Source: Paenibacillus woosongensis (lineage in GTDB: Bacteria; Bacillota; Bacilli; Paenibacillales; Paenibacillaceae). From it: a stretch of DNA of 64,000 bases. This document shows positions 25,685-35,136 of this stretch, piece by piece. The notes beneath the pieces were generated by a model, which saw only the letters and a list, made by a program, of their open reading frames with translations, did no database searches and had not been told where the DNA came from. The DNA is taken from positions 124,001-188,000 of the forward strand of contig NZ_WNZW01000005.1 of the NCBI RefSeq assembly GCF_009725165.1, given 5' to 3'. How positions within the stretch are numbered: position 1 is the stretch's first letter; each line of letters begins with the position of its first letter. The position numbers and the translations under genes were made by a program.

Positions 25685-25761
25685 ATTTCATCGGGCGGCG
25701 TCCCTTATAAGAAATTTGCCCGCGGCCGTGTTATAATAAGCGATATTCTGAGGAGGTTACC

Positions 25762-27585
25762 ATGATTATCGGCAATGTATACCGAAAGTATTTCAAGAAC
25801 AATCTGTTTTTGAAAATGATTCTGTTCTTTTCGATTATCATGATTGTGACAATTATAACGTTCTCGTACTTGATGTTCTTATCCTTATCGGAGGCTGCGG
25901 TGCAGCGTCAGATGAACATCCAGAAACGGGCGGTTGAAAGCGTTAGCAGTTATGTCAGCGGGAAATACGAATCAGTGCAAAATATGATGCGCGATGTGTA
26001 CCGGGACAGCGAGCTGGCGAGCAACACCTCTTTTCTTATGGAGCATCCCTATGAAGAGTATGTCCGGTTCAGATTGGATAAGTTCTATAGCGATATCGGG
26101 GCAACAACCGATGCGGTTCAGTTCTTCCGCAATAAGATGGAGGATGACCCCGACATTCGCAGCTTGATGCTGTACAGTGCGGATCAGCAGCAATTATATG
26201 TCTACAATCAGCATAAGCAGTTCAAAATCATCCCGACAAACGCGGCCCGCTCTTTCGTGCCGGATGCGATGTACCTGGAAGAAGAGGCCCAGGTATCGAT
26301 CCCGAACATTTGGGTACGGAAAATTGTGAATTTGCCAGATCAGCAGATGTACTCGCTTCGCGTCCCGGTGAACAACAAGCAATCACTGCGCAATGTCGGG
26401 CAGCTCCTCGTTTATTTTGACGCGGAGAAAATTTGGGGGAGCCTGGCGAATTACCGCGATGATTTTAAAGGGACGATCGTCGTGCTGTCCGCGCACGGCG
26501 ACGTCTTGTTCGACACTTCAAATACGTTGTACGGCAGCAAGTATCCGTATGCAGAACAGGTCAGCTCCATTTATGACACTGGGGTAATCGGTGAAGACAT
26601 GATCATCACGAAGCTGACCCAGAGCCAGGGAGGATATACCGTGCTCAGCGCGGTGCCAAAGGAAGAGCTTGCCGCTACCTACCGGGGCGTGCGCAATTCG
26701 ATCATTACGATCGCCTTGATTTGCATACTGGTCGCCATTATCGTGCCATCCTTGTTTATCGGCAATTTTGCTAGACGGATCTATAACATCATCCGTTTGA
26801 TGAGAAAAGTAAAGAAGGGCGACCTGAAAGCGCGTATCGATGATCCCCGGGAGGACGAGCTTGGACAAATATCCAAGAGCTTCAACGATATGCTTGATGA
26901 ACTGAATTTGTATATCGACCGCGGGCTCAAGGCGGAAATCAAGCAGAAGCACGCGGAGCTCGCCGCGCTGGAGGCGAGGGTGAATCCCCACTTCCTGTAC
27001 AATACGCTTGAAGTCATTCGCATGCGGTCCATATCCCACGGAGCCCATGATGTCGCGGAGATGATTTACAGCCTGTCCGTGCTGTTCAAGAGCTTTGTTC
27101 AGCAGAAAAGCAACTATACGCTGAAGGACGAGCTGGAGGCTTGCCGCTTGTATCTGGAGCTGTTTCGCATCCGGTACAAGGATAAGTTTTCCTACAGCAT
27201 CCGATGCGATAAGCCGTTTGAGAGCATTCCCATTTTTAAAATGTCGCTGCAGCCGATCATTGAAAATTACATTCTGCATGGCATGAGGGCGGACAGGAAT
27301 GACAATCATATTGAAATATCCGTACAGCCAAGCGGCGAGGATTGTATCGTCCAGGTCAGAGACAATGGCAAGGGTATTGCGCGGGAGCGGCTGGAGCAAA
27401 TCATGACTGGACTGTATCATCCGGACAAGAACGCGGAATCGTTCGGGCTGCGCAGCATCCATGAGAGACTGGGGCTGCTCTTTGGCGACCGTTACGGCCT
27501 TGAAATCGAAAGTGAAGAAGGACAGGGCACCACACTTACCATTCGTTTTCCCCGGAAGGGAGAGGGGGTAATCAACCATGTTTAA
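25762..27585 (+). CDS. YesM-type sensor histidine kinase
   Basis: This 607-residue membrane kinase has a first membrane helix near residues 18-42, an extracellular sensor of about 270 residues (dCache-like), and a second helix near 313-335 (IITIALICILVAIIVPSLFI). HAMP (about 336-390) and a YesM-type His_kinase domain follow, with phospho-acceptor His410 in NPHFLYNTLEVIRM. An HATPase domain has VRDNGKGIARERL and SFGLRSIHERL. AGGAGG precedes the ATG. It overlaps the response-regulator gene by 8 bases. Such pairs sense extracellular oligosaccharides or a ligand-loaded binding protein, and this one precedes an importer and alpha-mannosidase genes. Confidence 0.94.
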   Translation: MIIGNVYRKYFKNNLFLKMILFFSIIMIVTIITFSYLMFLSLSEAAVQRQMNIQKRAVESVSSYVSGKYESVQNMMRDVYRDSELASNTSFLMEHPYEEYVRFRLDKFYSDIGATTDAVQFFRNKMEDDPDIRSLMLYSADQQQLYVYNQHKQFKIIPTNAARSFVPDAMYLEEEAQVSIPNIWVRKIVNLPDQQMYSLRVPVNNKQSLRNVGQLLVYFDAEKIWGSLANYRDDFKGTIVVLSAHGDVLFDTSNTLYGSKYPYAEQVSSIYDTGVIGEDMIITKLTQSQGGYTVLSAVPKEELAATYRGVRNSIITIALICILVAIIVPSLFIGNFARRIYNIIRLMRKVKKGDLKARIDDPREDELGQISKSFNDMLDELNLYIDRGLKAEIKQKHAELAALEARVNPHFLYNTLEVIRMRSISHGAHDVAEMIYSLSVLFKSFVQQKSNYTLKDELEACRLYLELFRIRYKDKFSYSIRCDKPFESIPIFKMSLQPIIENYILHGMRADRNDNHIEISVQPSGEDCIVQVRDNGKGIARERLEQIMTGLYHPDKNAESFGLRSIHERLGLLFGDRYGLEIESEEGQGTTLTIRFPRKGEGVINHV

Positions 27586-29098
27586 AGTGTTTATCGTAGA
27601 CGATGAGCCGTTCATTATCGAGGGGCTTTACGATATTGTGGATTGGGCTAAGCTCGGCATGGAAATTGTGGGCCATGCGGAGAATGGCGCGATTGCGCTT
27701 GAAGCGATGAAGGTAACGCCAGCCGATATTCTAGTTACGGATATTTCAATGCCCGTGATGAATGGATTGGATCTGATCCGGCATGTCCGGGCTGTTCATC
27801 CCGAGTTGAAAGTCATCGTCCTTAGCGGATATAACGAGTTTGATTACTTGAAAGAAGGCATGGCGCTTGGGATTGAGAACTATCTGTTGAAGCCGATCAA
27901 TTTGGAAGAATTCAAGGGAACCTTGAGAACGGTTGTGCAGAAGCTGAATCTGAACCGGTCGGAGCTCGCCTTGAACGAGCAAAGCATGCGGATATTGAGG
28001 GACAATGTGATGTATCGCTGGCTGCAGGATCAGATTAGTCCGAAGGAGTTCCAGGAGCGTGCCGACCTGCTGGGCATTGAGCTCGATCAGCGGTATGTGC
28101 AGGTATCCATACTGCGAGCCGGGCATTCTATGGCAGAGGTGTTCGATTCTGTGATGAATCAGCTGAGTTCGTCGGAGAATGTTGTGCCCTTCCGGGATAT
28201 GGACGGCGACATTGTGCTTGTGTTCAACGCGGATGATGTATCGTCGTGCAAGGAGGATGCGGAACGAATCAGCGATAATCTGCGCCTGCTCCTGTCCCCC
28301 CATAACAAAATTTGTGCATCACTTGGCAGCGTGGAGAAGGTGGAGGATGCCTCGCAAAGCTACAGTCATGCCAAACGGGCACAGGAATATTTCATGGTCA
28401 GATCAGCCGACCGGATTTTACGTTATGAGGATTTGGCTAGCCAGCAGCAGGAGACGCGCCTCGGAGATTGGCCGATCGACTGGAATGAATACAAGAAAGA
28501 AGTTATGGCGAAGGATAAGAAGGCATTGTTTCTTCGCATCGAGAAGGACTTCGCTTATCTGCAGCAATTGGAGGGTATGACGCCGGATCTGCTGCAGGAG
28601 ATTGCGATGGAATGGCTGATTCGCTTTAAGATGCTGCTGCAGGAAATCACCCATACCGATGATCCGGAGCCGTACAAGGGTGGGCTTAGCCAAATTCGGA
28701 GGGCGACAACCTCGGCCGAACTGATGGAGATGATCAAGGAAGCGGCAGCTATGACGGTGGATCTGCTTGAACGCGACGTGAAGAGTCCGGTCGTCCAGCA
28801 GGTGCTAAATTATATTCATGATGCGTACAATCAGGATTTGTCGCTGAAGGTGCTTGGCTCGATGTACAATATCCACCCGGTGTACCTGGGACAATTATTT
28901 CATAAAGAAGTCAATGAGACGTTCACCGAGTATATTAACCGATACCGGATCGAGAAAGCGAAAGAGCTGCTGCGGACGACGAACATGAAAGTACAGGAAA
29001 TCGCACGGAAGGTCGGGTATTGGGAGACGGGTTATTTTTATAAACAATTTAAAAAATATGTCGGCATATCGCCGACTGAATTCAAAGGGCTTAGCTAG
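27578..29098 (+). CDS. YesN-type response regulator with AraC output domain
   Basis: This 506-residue protein has an N-terminal receiver (FIVDDEPFIIEGL; phospho-acceptor Asp55 in VTDISMPVMNG; Lys in LLKPINLEEF). A central linker domain follows, then a C-terminal AraC double helix-turn-helix (KVLGSMYNIHPVYLGQLFHKEV and KVQEIARKVGYWETGYFYKQFK, then GISPTEFK). Phosphorylation by the overlapping kinase should activate the importer and glycosidase genes downstream. Its stop codon lies inside the stem of the following terminator. Confidence 0.94.
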   Translation: MFKVFIVDDEPFIIEGLYDIVDWAKLGMEIVGHAENGAIALEAMKVTPADILVTDISMPVMNGLDLIRHVRAVHPELKVIVLSGYNEFDYLKEGMALGIENYLLKPINLEEFKGTLRTVVQKLNLNRSELALNEQSMRILRDNVMYRWLQDQISPKEFQERADLLGIELDQRYVQVSILRAGHSMAEVFDSVMNQLSSSENVVPFRDMDGDIVLVFNADDVSSCKEDAERISDNLRLLLSPHNKICASLGSVEKVEDASQSYSHAKRAQEYFMVRSADRILRYEDLASQQQETRLGDWPIDWNEYKKEVMAKDKKALFLRIEKDFAYLQQLEGMTPDLLQEIAMEWLIRFKMLLQEITHTDDPEPYKGGLSQIRRATTSAELMEMIKEAAAMTVDLLERDVKSPVVQQVLNYIHDAYNQDLSLKVLGSMYNIHPVYLGQLFHKEVNETFTEYINRYRIEKAKELLRTTNMKVQEIARKVGYWETGYFYKQFKKYVGISPTEFKGLS

Positions 29099-29130
29099 CG
29101 GAACATGCCGCTAGAAAGCCCTTTCTTTAT
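29084..29130 (+). terminator. Terminator overlapping the response-regulator stop codon
   Basis: AAAGGGCTT (29084-29092) pairs with AAGCCCTTT (29115-29123), and an inner stem CTAGCGG/CCGCTAG adds to it. A T-rich run follows. The last codons and the stop of the regulator are part of the stem, so translation could affect folding. Confidence 0.8.
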
Positions 29131-29163
29131 TTTATACATGATTTATTTAATTTCGCTTCTATT

Positions 29164-29177
29164 TGAAAATGCTTTCA
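29164..29177 (+). promoter_or_regulatory. cre-like (CcpA) site before the mannan importer operon
   Basis: TGAAAATGCTTTCA matches the cre consensus TGWAANCGNTNWCA at 13 of 14 positions (T for C at position 7). It lies about 180 bases before the binding-protein gene. A clear sigma-A promoter could not be picked out in 29131-29357, as expected for an activator-dependent start. Confidence 0.5.
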
Positions 29178-29357
29178 TAAATTACAGTAAAGATAGTCCT
29201 ACTAAGGAAATCAAGGCGAAAAGCCAGCCGCGAATGGCAGTCTGGCCGCTTCCTCCACCAGCAATCGCATCATGAATAATTTGGAAGTCCGGAGGAACGA
29301 TAGCGTTGTTATGCTGCAGATCATTCGGAGGCTACACCAAAGGGAGGTTCATAGGTA

Positions 29358-30848
29358 ATGGCTAAACAAAGAAAAAGATTGTCTCTGCTTCTCGTATCCT
29401 TGATGGCGCTTACACTTGTGCTGAGCGCATGCGGAGGCGGCAAGGCGAGCGACAATGGAGCGGCTTCTGGCGCTGGAGGCAGCTCCGACAAGCCGGTTGA
29501 ATTGATTTGGTACACGATCGGCACACCGCAGAAAGATGTTGACAAAGTGATGGAGGAAGTCAACAAATACACCAAAGAAAAAATCAATGCAACGATCAAA
29601 ATGAAAATGATCGACTTCGGCGATTACACGCAAAAAATGCAGGTCATGGCCGCATCCGGCGAGCCGATGGACATTCTGTTCACCAGCTCCTGGGCGTTTG
29701 ATTACGTGCAAAATGCGCGCAAAGGCGCATTTATGGAAATCGACGAGCTGCTGGAGACGCATGGCCAAGGCATCAAGGAAGTACTGGATCCTGCGTTCCT
29801 GGAAGGCTCCAAGGTTGACGGACATAACTACGCTGTTCCGGCCAACAAGGAATTACCAGCACAGGAGGTTTACCGCTTCAATCAAGATTTGCTTGATAAA
29901 TACAATTTAGACATTTCAAACGTTCGTTCTCTGGAGAGCCTTGAGCCTCTGCTGAAGGTCATCAAGGAGAATGAGCCCGGCATCACGCCGTATGCCATCA
30001 TGAGTGACCATGTGCCGCTTATGCCGTTCGACTATGTGATTGAAAAAATGCCGATGGCTGTATACATGGACACCAAGGACTATAAAGTCGTGAACATCCT
30101 GGAAACTGAGGAAGCCAAGGAAACATTGAAGACGATGCGCAAGTTCTATCAAGCCGGCTACATTTCTCCAGAGGCAGCGACCACGACTTCGGTAGACGAT
30201 TTGTATAAATCCGGAAAATGGTTCTCGGATCGCGCTGCTACACAGCCGCTAGCCAATAACCTCTGGTCTGCAAGCTATGGTTATCCGGTAACCTCAACGC
30301 CAGCTGGCGATGCTTATGTATATAACTGGTCCGTGATGGGCTCGATGCAGGCGATTTCCGCAAACTCGAAATACCCTGAGAAAGCTATGGAATTTCTGAA
30401 TCTGCTTAACACAGACCCGGTGCTTCGTAATATGATCGATTCCGGGATCGAAGGCGTCCATTATGAGAAAGTCAGCGACAATGTCATGAAGAACCTGGAG
30501 GAATCCAAGAATTATGACATGCCAACCTTCTCCCTGGGGAACATCCTGATCACTTACTTGAACGAGAACGATCCTGCAGACAAATGGGAGCAATTCAAAG
30601 AGTTCAACGAATCGGGTAAAAACGCGCCGCTGCTGGGCTTCAATTTCGATGCAACAAATGTAGCGAGTGAAATTGCTGCTGTGCAGAACGTGAAGGACGA
30701 ATTCTGGGCATCCCTTATGACGGGTACAGTAGATCCGGAAGAGTACCTGCCAAAAGCAAACGAGAAATTTAAAGCCGCAGGTCTGGATAAGATTATCGCG
30801 GAAGCTCAAAAACAGATTGACGAGTGGAGAGCTGCAAACAACAAGTAG
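29358..30848 (+). CDS. LplA-like oligosaccharide-binding lipoprotein
   Basis: This 496-residue protein has a lipoprotein signal with lipobox LSAC (cysteine near residue 25) and a Gly/Ser/Ala-rich linker. A large solute-binding domain of the LplA type (WYTIGTPQKDVDKVMEEVNKY) includes the C-terminal region common to this subgroup. It captures oligosaccharides at the cell surface for the LplB- and LplC-like permeases that follow. AAAGGGAGG precedes the ATG. The downstream enzymes suggest manno-oligosaccharides or N-glycan pieces (inference). Confidence 0.92.
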   Translation: MAKQRKRLSLLLVSLMALTLVLSACGGGKASDNGAASGAGGSSDKPVELIWYTIGTPQKDVDKVMEEVNKYTKEKINATIKMKMIDFGDYTQKMQVMAASGEPMDILFTSSWAFDYVQNARKGAFMEIDELLETHGQGIKEVLDPAFLEGSKVDGHNYAVPANKELPAQEVYRFNQDLLDKYNLDISNVRSLESLEPLLKVIKENEPGITPYAIMSDHVPLMPFDYVIEKMPMAVYMDTKDYKVVNILETEEAKETLKTMRKFYQAGYISPEAATTTSVDDLYKSGKWFSDRAATQPLANNLWSASYGYPVTSTPAGDAYVYNWSVMGSMQAISANSKYPEKAMEFLNLLNTDPVLRNMIDSGIEGVHYEKVSDNVMKNLEESKNYDMPTFSLGNILITYLNENDPADKWEQFKEFNESGKNAPLLGFNFDATNVASEIAAVQNVKDEFWASLMTGTVDPEEYLPKANEKFKAAGLDKIIAEAQKQIDEWRAANNK

Positions 30849-30857
30849 GAACGAATC

Positions 30858-30897
30858 GAAGATCGGGCGGGTGATTGGCCCTCCCGGTCTTCTTTTT
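30858..30897 (+). terminator. Attenuating hairpin after the binding-protein gene
   Basis: GAAGATCGGG (30858-30867) pairs with CCCGGTCTTC (30883-30892), with one G-T pair, followed by five T. It sits between the binding-protein and permease genes, so it probably lets only part of the transcription through and raises the binding-protein to permease ratio. Confidence 0.75.
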
Positions 30898-30921
30898 CAA
30901 TAACCAACAGGAGGGGTAAGC

Positions 30922-31860
30922 GTGAGGAAAATCGGCAGCTTTTTTAAAGACATCGCCAAAAACAAAGTGATGCTGCTCATGGTTTTGCCGGGTGCATTGT
31001 GGTTTCTCTTCTTCTCCTATCTGCCGATGCTGGGTACCGTCATTGCCTTTAAGCAGTACCGTTTCCATAGAGACGGCTTCTGGGCGAGTATCGTGAACAG
31101 TAAGTGGGTCGGATGGGACAATTTCAAGTTTCTGTTCAGCACAAACGACGCATTCGTTATTACGCGCAACACGCTGCTGTATAATCTAGCATTTATTTTT
31201 ATCGGCTTAGTATTGTCGGTATTGATGGCCATCGTACTCTCTGAGATTGTGAACAAACGCTTAGCGAAAATATATCAAACCGGCATGTTCCTCCCGTATT
31301 TTTTGTCCTGGGTCATCGTCGGCTATTTCGCTTTCAGCTTCCTGAGCTCCGAACGCGGGCTGCTGAATCAAGTGTTTAAAGGCCTTGGCATGGATCCTAT
31401 CCAATGGTATGCCGATCCGAAATATTGGCCGTTCATTATTATTCTGGTCTATCTGTGGAAGGCGGTCGGCTACAACAGCGTCGTCTACCTGGCGGCGATT
31501 ATGGGAATCGACAGGTCGCTATACGAGGCGGCGATGATCGACGGTGCGAACAAATGGCAGCAAATCCGCCGCATCACGGTGCCGATGCTTGCCCCGATCA
31601 TTACGATTATGACGCTGCTTGCGGTCGGGAAAATATTCTATGCGGACTTCGGTCTCTTCTATCAGGTGCCGAGAAACTCCGGAAGCCTATATGCCGTTAC
31701 GAATGTCATCGATACGTACGTGTACCGCGGCCTTAAGACGACAGGCGAAATCGGCATGAGTACCGCAGCTGGCCTGTATCAGTCCATCGTCGGCTTTACG
31801 CTCGTTATGACGTCAAACTACATCGTGCGCAAGTTCGATAAGGACAATGCGTTGTTCTAG
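30922..31860 (+). CDS. LplB-like ABC transporter permease
   Basis: The GTG start at 30922 follows GGAGGGG by 6 bases. The 312-residue protein has a first membrane segment MLLMVLPGALWFLFFSYLPM, further hydrophobic segments and an EAA loop YEAAMIDGANKWQQIRRITVP near residues 208-228. It belongs to the LplB/YtePQ group of large-oligosaccharide importers. It works with the next permease and presumably a shared MsmX-like ATPase encoded elsewhere. Confidence 0.93.
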   Translation: MRKIGSFFKDIAKNKVMLLMVLPGALWFLFFSYLPMLGTVIAFKQYRFHRDGFWASIVNSKWVGWDNFKFLFSTNDAFVITRNTLLYNLAFIFIGLVLSVLMAIVLSEIVNKRLAKIYQTGMFLPYFLSWVIVGYFAFSFLSSERGLLNQVFKGLGMDPIQWYADPKYWPFIIILVYLWKAVGYNSVVYLAAIMGIDRSLYEAAMIDGANKWQQIRRITVPMLAPIITIMTLLAVGKIFYADFGLFYQVPRNSGSLYAVTNVIDTYVYRGLKTTGEIGMSTAAGLYQSIVGFTLVMTSNYIVRKFDKDNALF

Positions 31861-31878
31861 AAGGGAGTGAGAAGCAAC

Positions 31879-32796
31879 ATGGCGCAGAGTGCTATAAAAA
31901 CAAGAGATTTCCACCATTTATCCAAGCCTTGGAATATGATATTCAATCTGATTGCCGGCATTTTTTCTTTTGTGTGCGTATTTCCATTTCTATTCGTAGT
32001 CATCATTTCCTTCACGGATGAAGGAGTATTGGCGCGTGACGGCTATCGTCTACTGCCTGCCAAATGGAGCTTTGAAGCCTACAAATACGTGTTTCAGACG
32101 GGGGATACGCTGCTCCGTTCGTACGGAGTAACGATATTCGTAACCGTTGTAGGGACGATAATCAGTTTATTGTTTATCGCATTTTATGCTTATGCCATCT
32201 CGCGCAAAAGCTTTAAATATCGCAACTTTTTCTCCTTCTTTGCTTTCTTTACGATGCTGTTCAACGGCGGGCTCGTTCCGACGTATATCGTTACGACGCA
32301 GCTGCTCGGCCTGAAAGATACAATTTGGGCGCTGATTCTGCCGCTGGCCGTTAATGCGTTCTATATTATGATTCTGCGGACCTTCTATAGCACGAGTGTT
32401 CCGGATGCGATTCTGGAATCGGGTAAAATCGACGGCGCAGGCGAATTCCGTATTTTCCTGAAGCTTGTATTGCCGCTGTCTCTGCCGGGCCTCGCTACGA
32501 TCGGGCTGTTCAGCACGCTGGGCTACTGGAATGACTGGTTCAATGCCCTGCTCTATATCGACGATCCTAATCTGGTTCCGCTGCAATCCATGCTGATGCG
32601 GATCGAGACAAGCATGCAATTCATTATGCAAAACTCACAGAATAGCTCACTTAGCCTGGAGGCGCTGCGTTCGATGCCGCAGGATACATCCCGTATGGCG
32701 ATGGTTGTTCTCGCGACGGGGCCGATTATTTTTGCTTATCCCTTCTTCCAGCGCTATTTCATTCAAGGTCTAACCATCGGCGCTGTTAAAGAATAA
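31879..32796 (+). CDS. LplC/YtcP-like ABC transporter permease
   Basis: The ATG at 31879 is preferred over a GTG at 31867, which lies within the AAGGGAG ribosome site. The product is 305 residues. It has NLIAGIFSFVCVFPFLFVVI as the first membrane segment, an EAA-like loop LESGKIDGAGEFRIFLKLVLP, and a C-terminus ending FFQRYFIQGLTIGAVKE. It is the second channel subunit of the importer. Confidence 0.93.
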   Translation: MAQSAIKTRDFHHLSKPWNMIFNLIAGIFSFVCVFPFLFVVIISFTDEGVLARDGYRLLPAKWSFEAYKYVFQTGDTLLRSYGVTIFVTVVGTIISLLFIAFYAYAISRKSFKYRNFFSFFAFFTMLFNGGLVPTYIVTTQLLGLKDTIWALILPLAVNAFYIMILRTFYSTSVPDAILESGKIDGAGEFRIFLKLVLPLSLPGLATIGLFSTLGYWNDWFNALLYIDDPNLVPLQSMLMRIETSMQFIMQNSQNSSLSLEALRSMPQDTSRMAMVVLATGPIIFAYPFFQRYFIQGLTIGAVKE

Positions 32797-32827
32797 GATC
32801 ATCGAGGTAGAGGAGAGAGTGGAGACG

Positions 32828-35134
32828 ATGACCAAGATCTATAAAGATAGGCAGAGACCAACGGAAGAACGGGTAGAGCATCTGCTCGGGCTTATGACTT
32901 TGGAAGAGAAGGCGGGACAGCTGATTCAAACTTTCGGCTGGCAAGCCTATGAGCATATAGATGGAAAAATCAGTCTTACGGAATCCTTCAAGGAACAAGT
33001 GAAAAACGGAGGCATTGGTTCTCTTTACGGCACGCTTCGGGCTGACCCATGGACAGGGGTTACGCTGGAAACGGGGCTGTCTCCCCGGAAAGGGGCTGAG
33101 GCGGTGAACGAAATTCAGCGCTACGCCATCGAGAATTCCCGGCTCGGCATCCCGATTCTGATCGGGGAGGAGTGCTCTCACGGACATATGGCGATTGGCG
33201 CGACGGTGTTCCCTGTGCCGCTGTCGCTGGGCAGCACCTGGAATGTGGAATTGTACCGCGAGATGTGCCGTGCGGTCGCTTTGGAGACGAGAAGCCAGGG
33301 CGGCGCGGTCACTTATTCGCCTGTGCTGGATGTCGTTCGCGATCCGCGCTGGGGCCGGACGGAGGAATGCTTCGGGGAGGATCCATACCTGATCGGCGAA
33401 ATGGCGGTCGCTTCAGTGGAAGGATTGCAAGGGGATTCGTTAGATCGGGAAGATACTGTTGCAGTTACCCTGAAGCATTTTGTCGGTTACGGCAGCTCCG
33501 AAGGGGGCAGAAATGCCGGGCCTGTGCATATGGGCAAGCGGGAGCTGCTTGAAGTGGATATGCTGCCGTTTAGAAAAGCGGTTGAAGCAGGCGCGAAGTC
33601 CATTATGCCGGCTTACAACGAAATCGACGGGGTGCCGTGCACGACGAATCGGGAGCTGCTGGACGATGTGCTTCGCAAGGAGTGGGGCTTTGATGGCATG
33701 GTCATTACTGATTGCGGAGCAATCGATATGCTCGCGGCAGGTCATGATGTGGCCGAAGACGGAATGGATGCCGCGATTCAGGCCATTACGGCAGGCATCG
33801 ATATGGAAATGTCCGGCGAAATGTTCGGCAAGTACCTGGTTGAAGCGGTACGCCAAGGCAAGCTGAATGAGGAAGTGGTCGATACGGCCGTGCGCCGGGT
33901 GCTGACGCTGAAATTCAAGCTGGGCTTGTTCGAGCGTCCGTATGCCGACCCGGAGCGGGCGGCGGAGGTGATCGGCAGCGATAAGCACAAGGAGCTGGCT
34001 CGCCGGATCGCTGGCGAAGGCATCGTGCTGCTGAAGAACGAGGACGGCATTCTGCCGCTGTCAAAAACGGCAGGCAAGGTCGCGGTTATCGGGCCGAATG
34101 CAGACGCGGGCTATAACCAGCTTGGGGATTACACGTCCCCTCAGCCGAAGGATAAGGTGGTCACTGTGCTGGACGGCATTCGCAGCAAGCTTGCCGGCCA
34201 GCCGGAGCGAGTGCTGTATGCGCCGGGCTGCCGGATTAAAGGCGATTCCAGGGAAGGCTTCGAATATGCCTTGTCCTGTGCGGAGCAGGCCGACACGATC
34301 GTCATGGTCGTTGGGGGCTCCAGTGCCCGTGATTTCGGCGAAGGCACGATCGATTTACGGACGGGAGCATCCAAGGTGACGGAAAATTCCTGGAGCGACA
34401 TGGACTGCGGCGAAGGAATTGACCGCATCTCCTTACAGCTATCCGGTGTGCAGCTGGAGCTTGTGCAAGAGATTCACAAGCTGGGCAAACCGGTCATCGT
34501 CGTCTACATTAACGGGCGGCCGATTGCCGAGCCGTGGATCGAGGATCATGCCCAAGCTGTCGTAGAGGCTTGGTATCCGGGTCAGGAGGGCGGCCATGCG
34601 GTCGCAGACGTGCTGTTCGGCGATGTGAACCCGTCAGGACGGCTGACGATCTCGATTCCCAAGCATGTCGGCCAGCTCCCGGTCTACTATAACGGCAAGC
34701 GCTCACGGGGCAAGCGTTATTCGGAGGAGGACGCCCAGCCGCGTTATCCGTTCGGCTACGGATTGAGCTATACGGAATTTGCGTATTCCAATTTGCGCGT
34801 AGAGCCGGCGGTCATTTCGGCGGATGAAGAGGCGGTCGTCAGCGTCACGGTGACGAATGCCGGCCAGCTTGCGGGAGCAGAAGTTGTGCAGATGTATGTT
34901 TCGGATGTGGCCAGCAAAGTGACGAGACCGGCCAAGGAGCTGAAAGGCTTTGCGAAGCTCCAGCTCGCGCCGGGCGAAAGCCGGGAAGTGAGCTTCAAGG
35001 TCGGCCGGGAGCAGTTGGAGTACATTGGGCTAGATCATAAACCGGTCGTGGAGCCGGGGCAATTCAAAATTTATGTCGGCAAGCACGTGAACGACGGACA
35101 GAGCGTCGAGCTGAGGGTACGGGAGGAGGAATAG
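32828..35134 (+). CDS. GH3 glycoside hydrolase (beta-glucosidase/xylosidase type)
   Basis: The ATG at 32828, about 10 bases after AGGAGAG, is preferred over a GTG at 32819. The 768-residue product has the GH3 barrel (RLGIPILIGEECSHG, VRDPRWGRTEECFGEDP, LKHFVGYG) with nucleophile Asp295 in VITDCGA. The alpha/beta sandwich follows, then a C-terminal fibronectin-like domain (VSVTVTNAGQLAGAEVVQMYVSD). No signal peptide, so it acts inside the cell on non-reducing beta-linked residues. The acid/base region does not show the His/Asp dyad of NagZ-type glucosaminidases, so a beta-glucosidase or beta-xylosidase is likelier. Its role among mannan enzymes is unclear. The next gene starts 3 bases after its stop. 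Confidence 0.9.
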   Translation: MTKIYKDRQRPTEERVEHLLGLMTLEEKAGQLIQTFGWQAYEHIDGKISLTESFKEQVKNGGIGSLYGTLRADPWTGVTLETGLSPRKGAEAVNEIQRYAIENSRLGIPILIGEECSHGHMAIGATVFPVPLSLGSTWNVELYREMCRAVALETRSQGGAVTYSPVLDVVRDPRWGRTEECFGEDPYLIGEMAVASVEGLQGDSLDREDTVAVTLKHFVGYGSSEGGRNAGPVHMGKRELLEVDMLPFRKAVEAGAKSIMPAYNEIDGVPCTTNRELLDDVLRKEWGFDGMVITDCGAIDMLAAGHDVAEDGMDAAIQAITAGIDMEMSGEMFGKYLVEAVRQGKLNEEVVDTAVRRVLTLKFKLGLFERPYADPERAAEVIGSDKHKELARRIAGEGIVLLKNEDGILPLSKTAGKVAVIGPNADAGYNQLGDYTSPQPKDKVVTVLDGIRSKLAGQPERVLYAPGCRIKGDSREGFEYALSCAEQADTIVMVVGGSSARDFGEGTIDLRTGASKVTENSWSDMDCGEGIDRISLQLSGVQLELVQEIHKLGKPVIVVYINGRPIAEPWIEDHAQAVVEAWYPGQEGGHAVADVLFGDVNPSGRLTISIPKHVGQLPVYYNGKRSRGKRYSEEDAQPRYPFGYGLSYTEFAYSNLRVEPAVISADEEAVVSVTVTNAGQLAGAEVVQMYVSDVASKVTRPAKELKGFAKLQLAPGESREVSFKVGREQLEYIGLDHKPVVEPGQFKIYVGKHVNDGQSVELRVREEE

Positions 35135-35136
35135 CG

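Noticed and set aside
26518..27615. A 365-codon minus-strand frame opposite the histidine kinase
   Set aside because: No start signal and no family resemblance; it mirrors the kinase gene.
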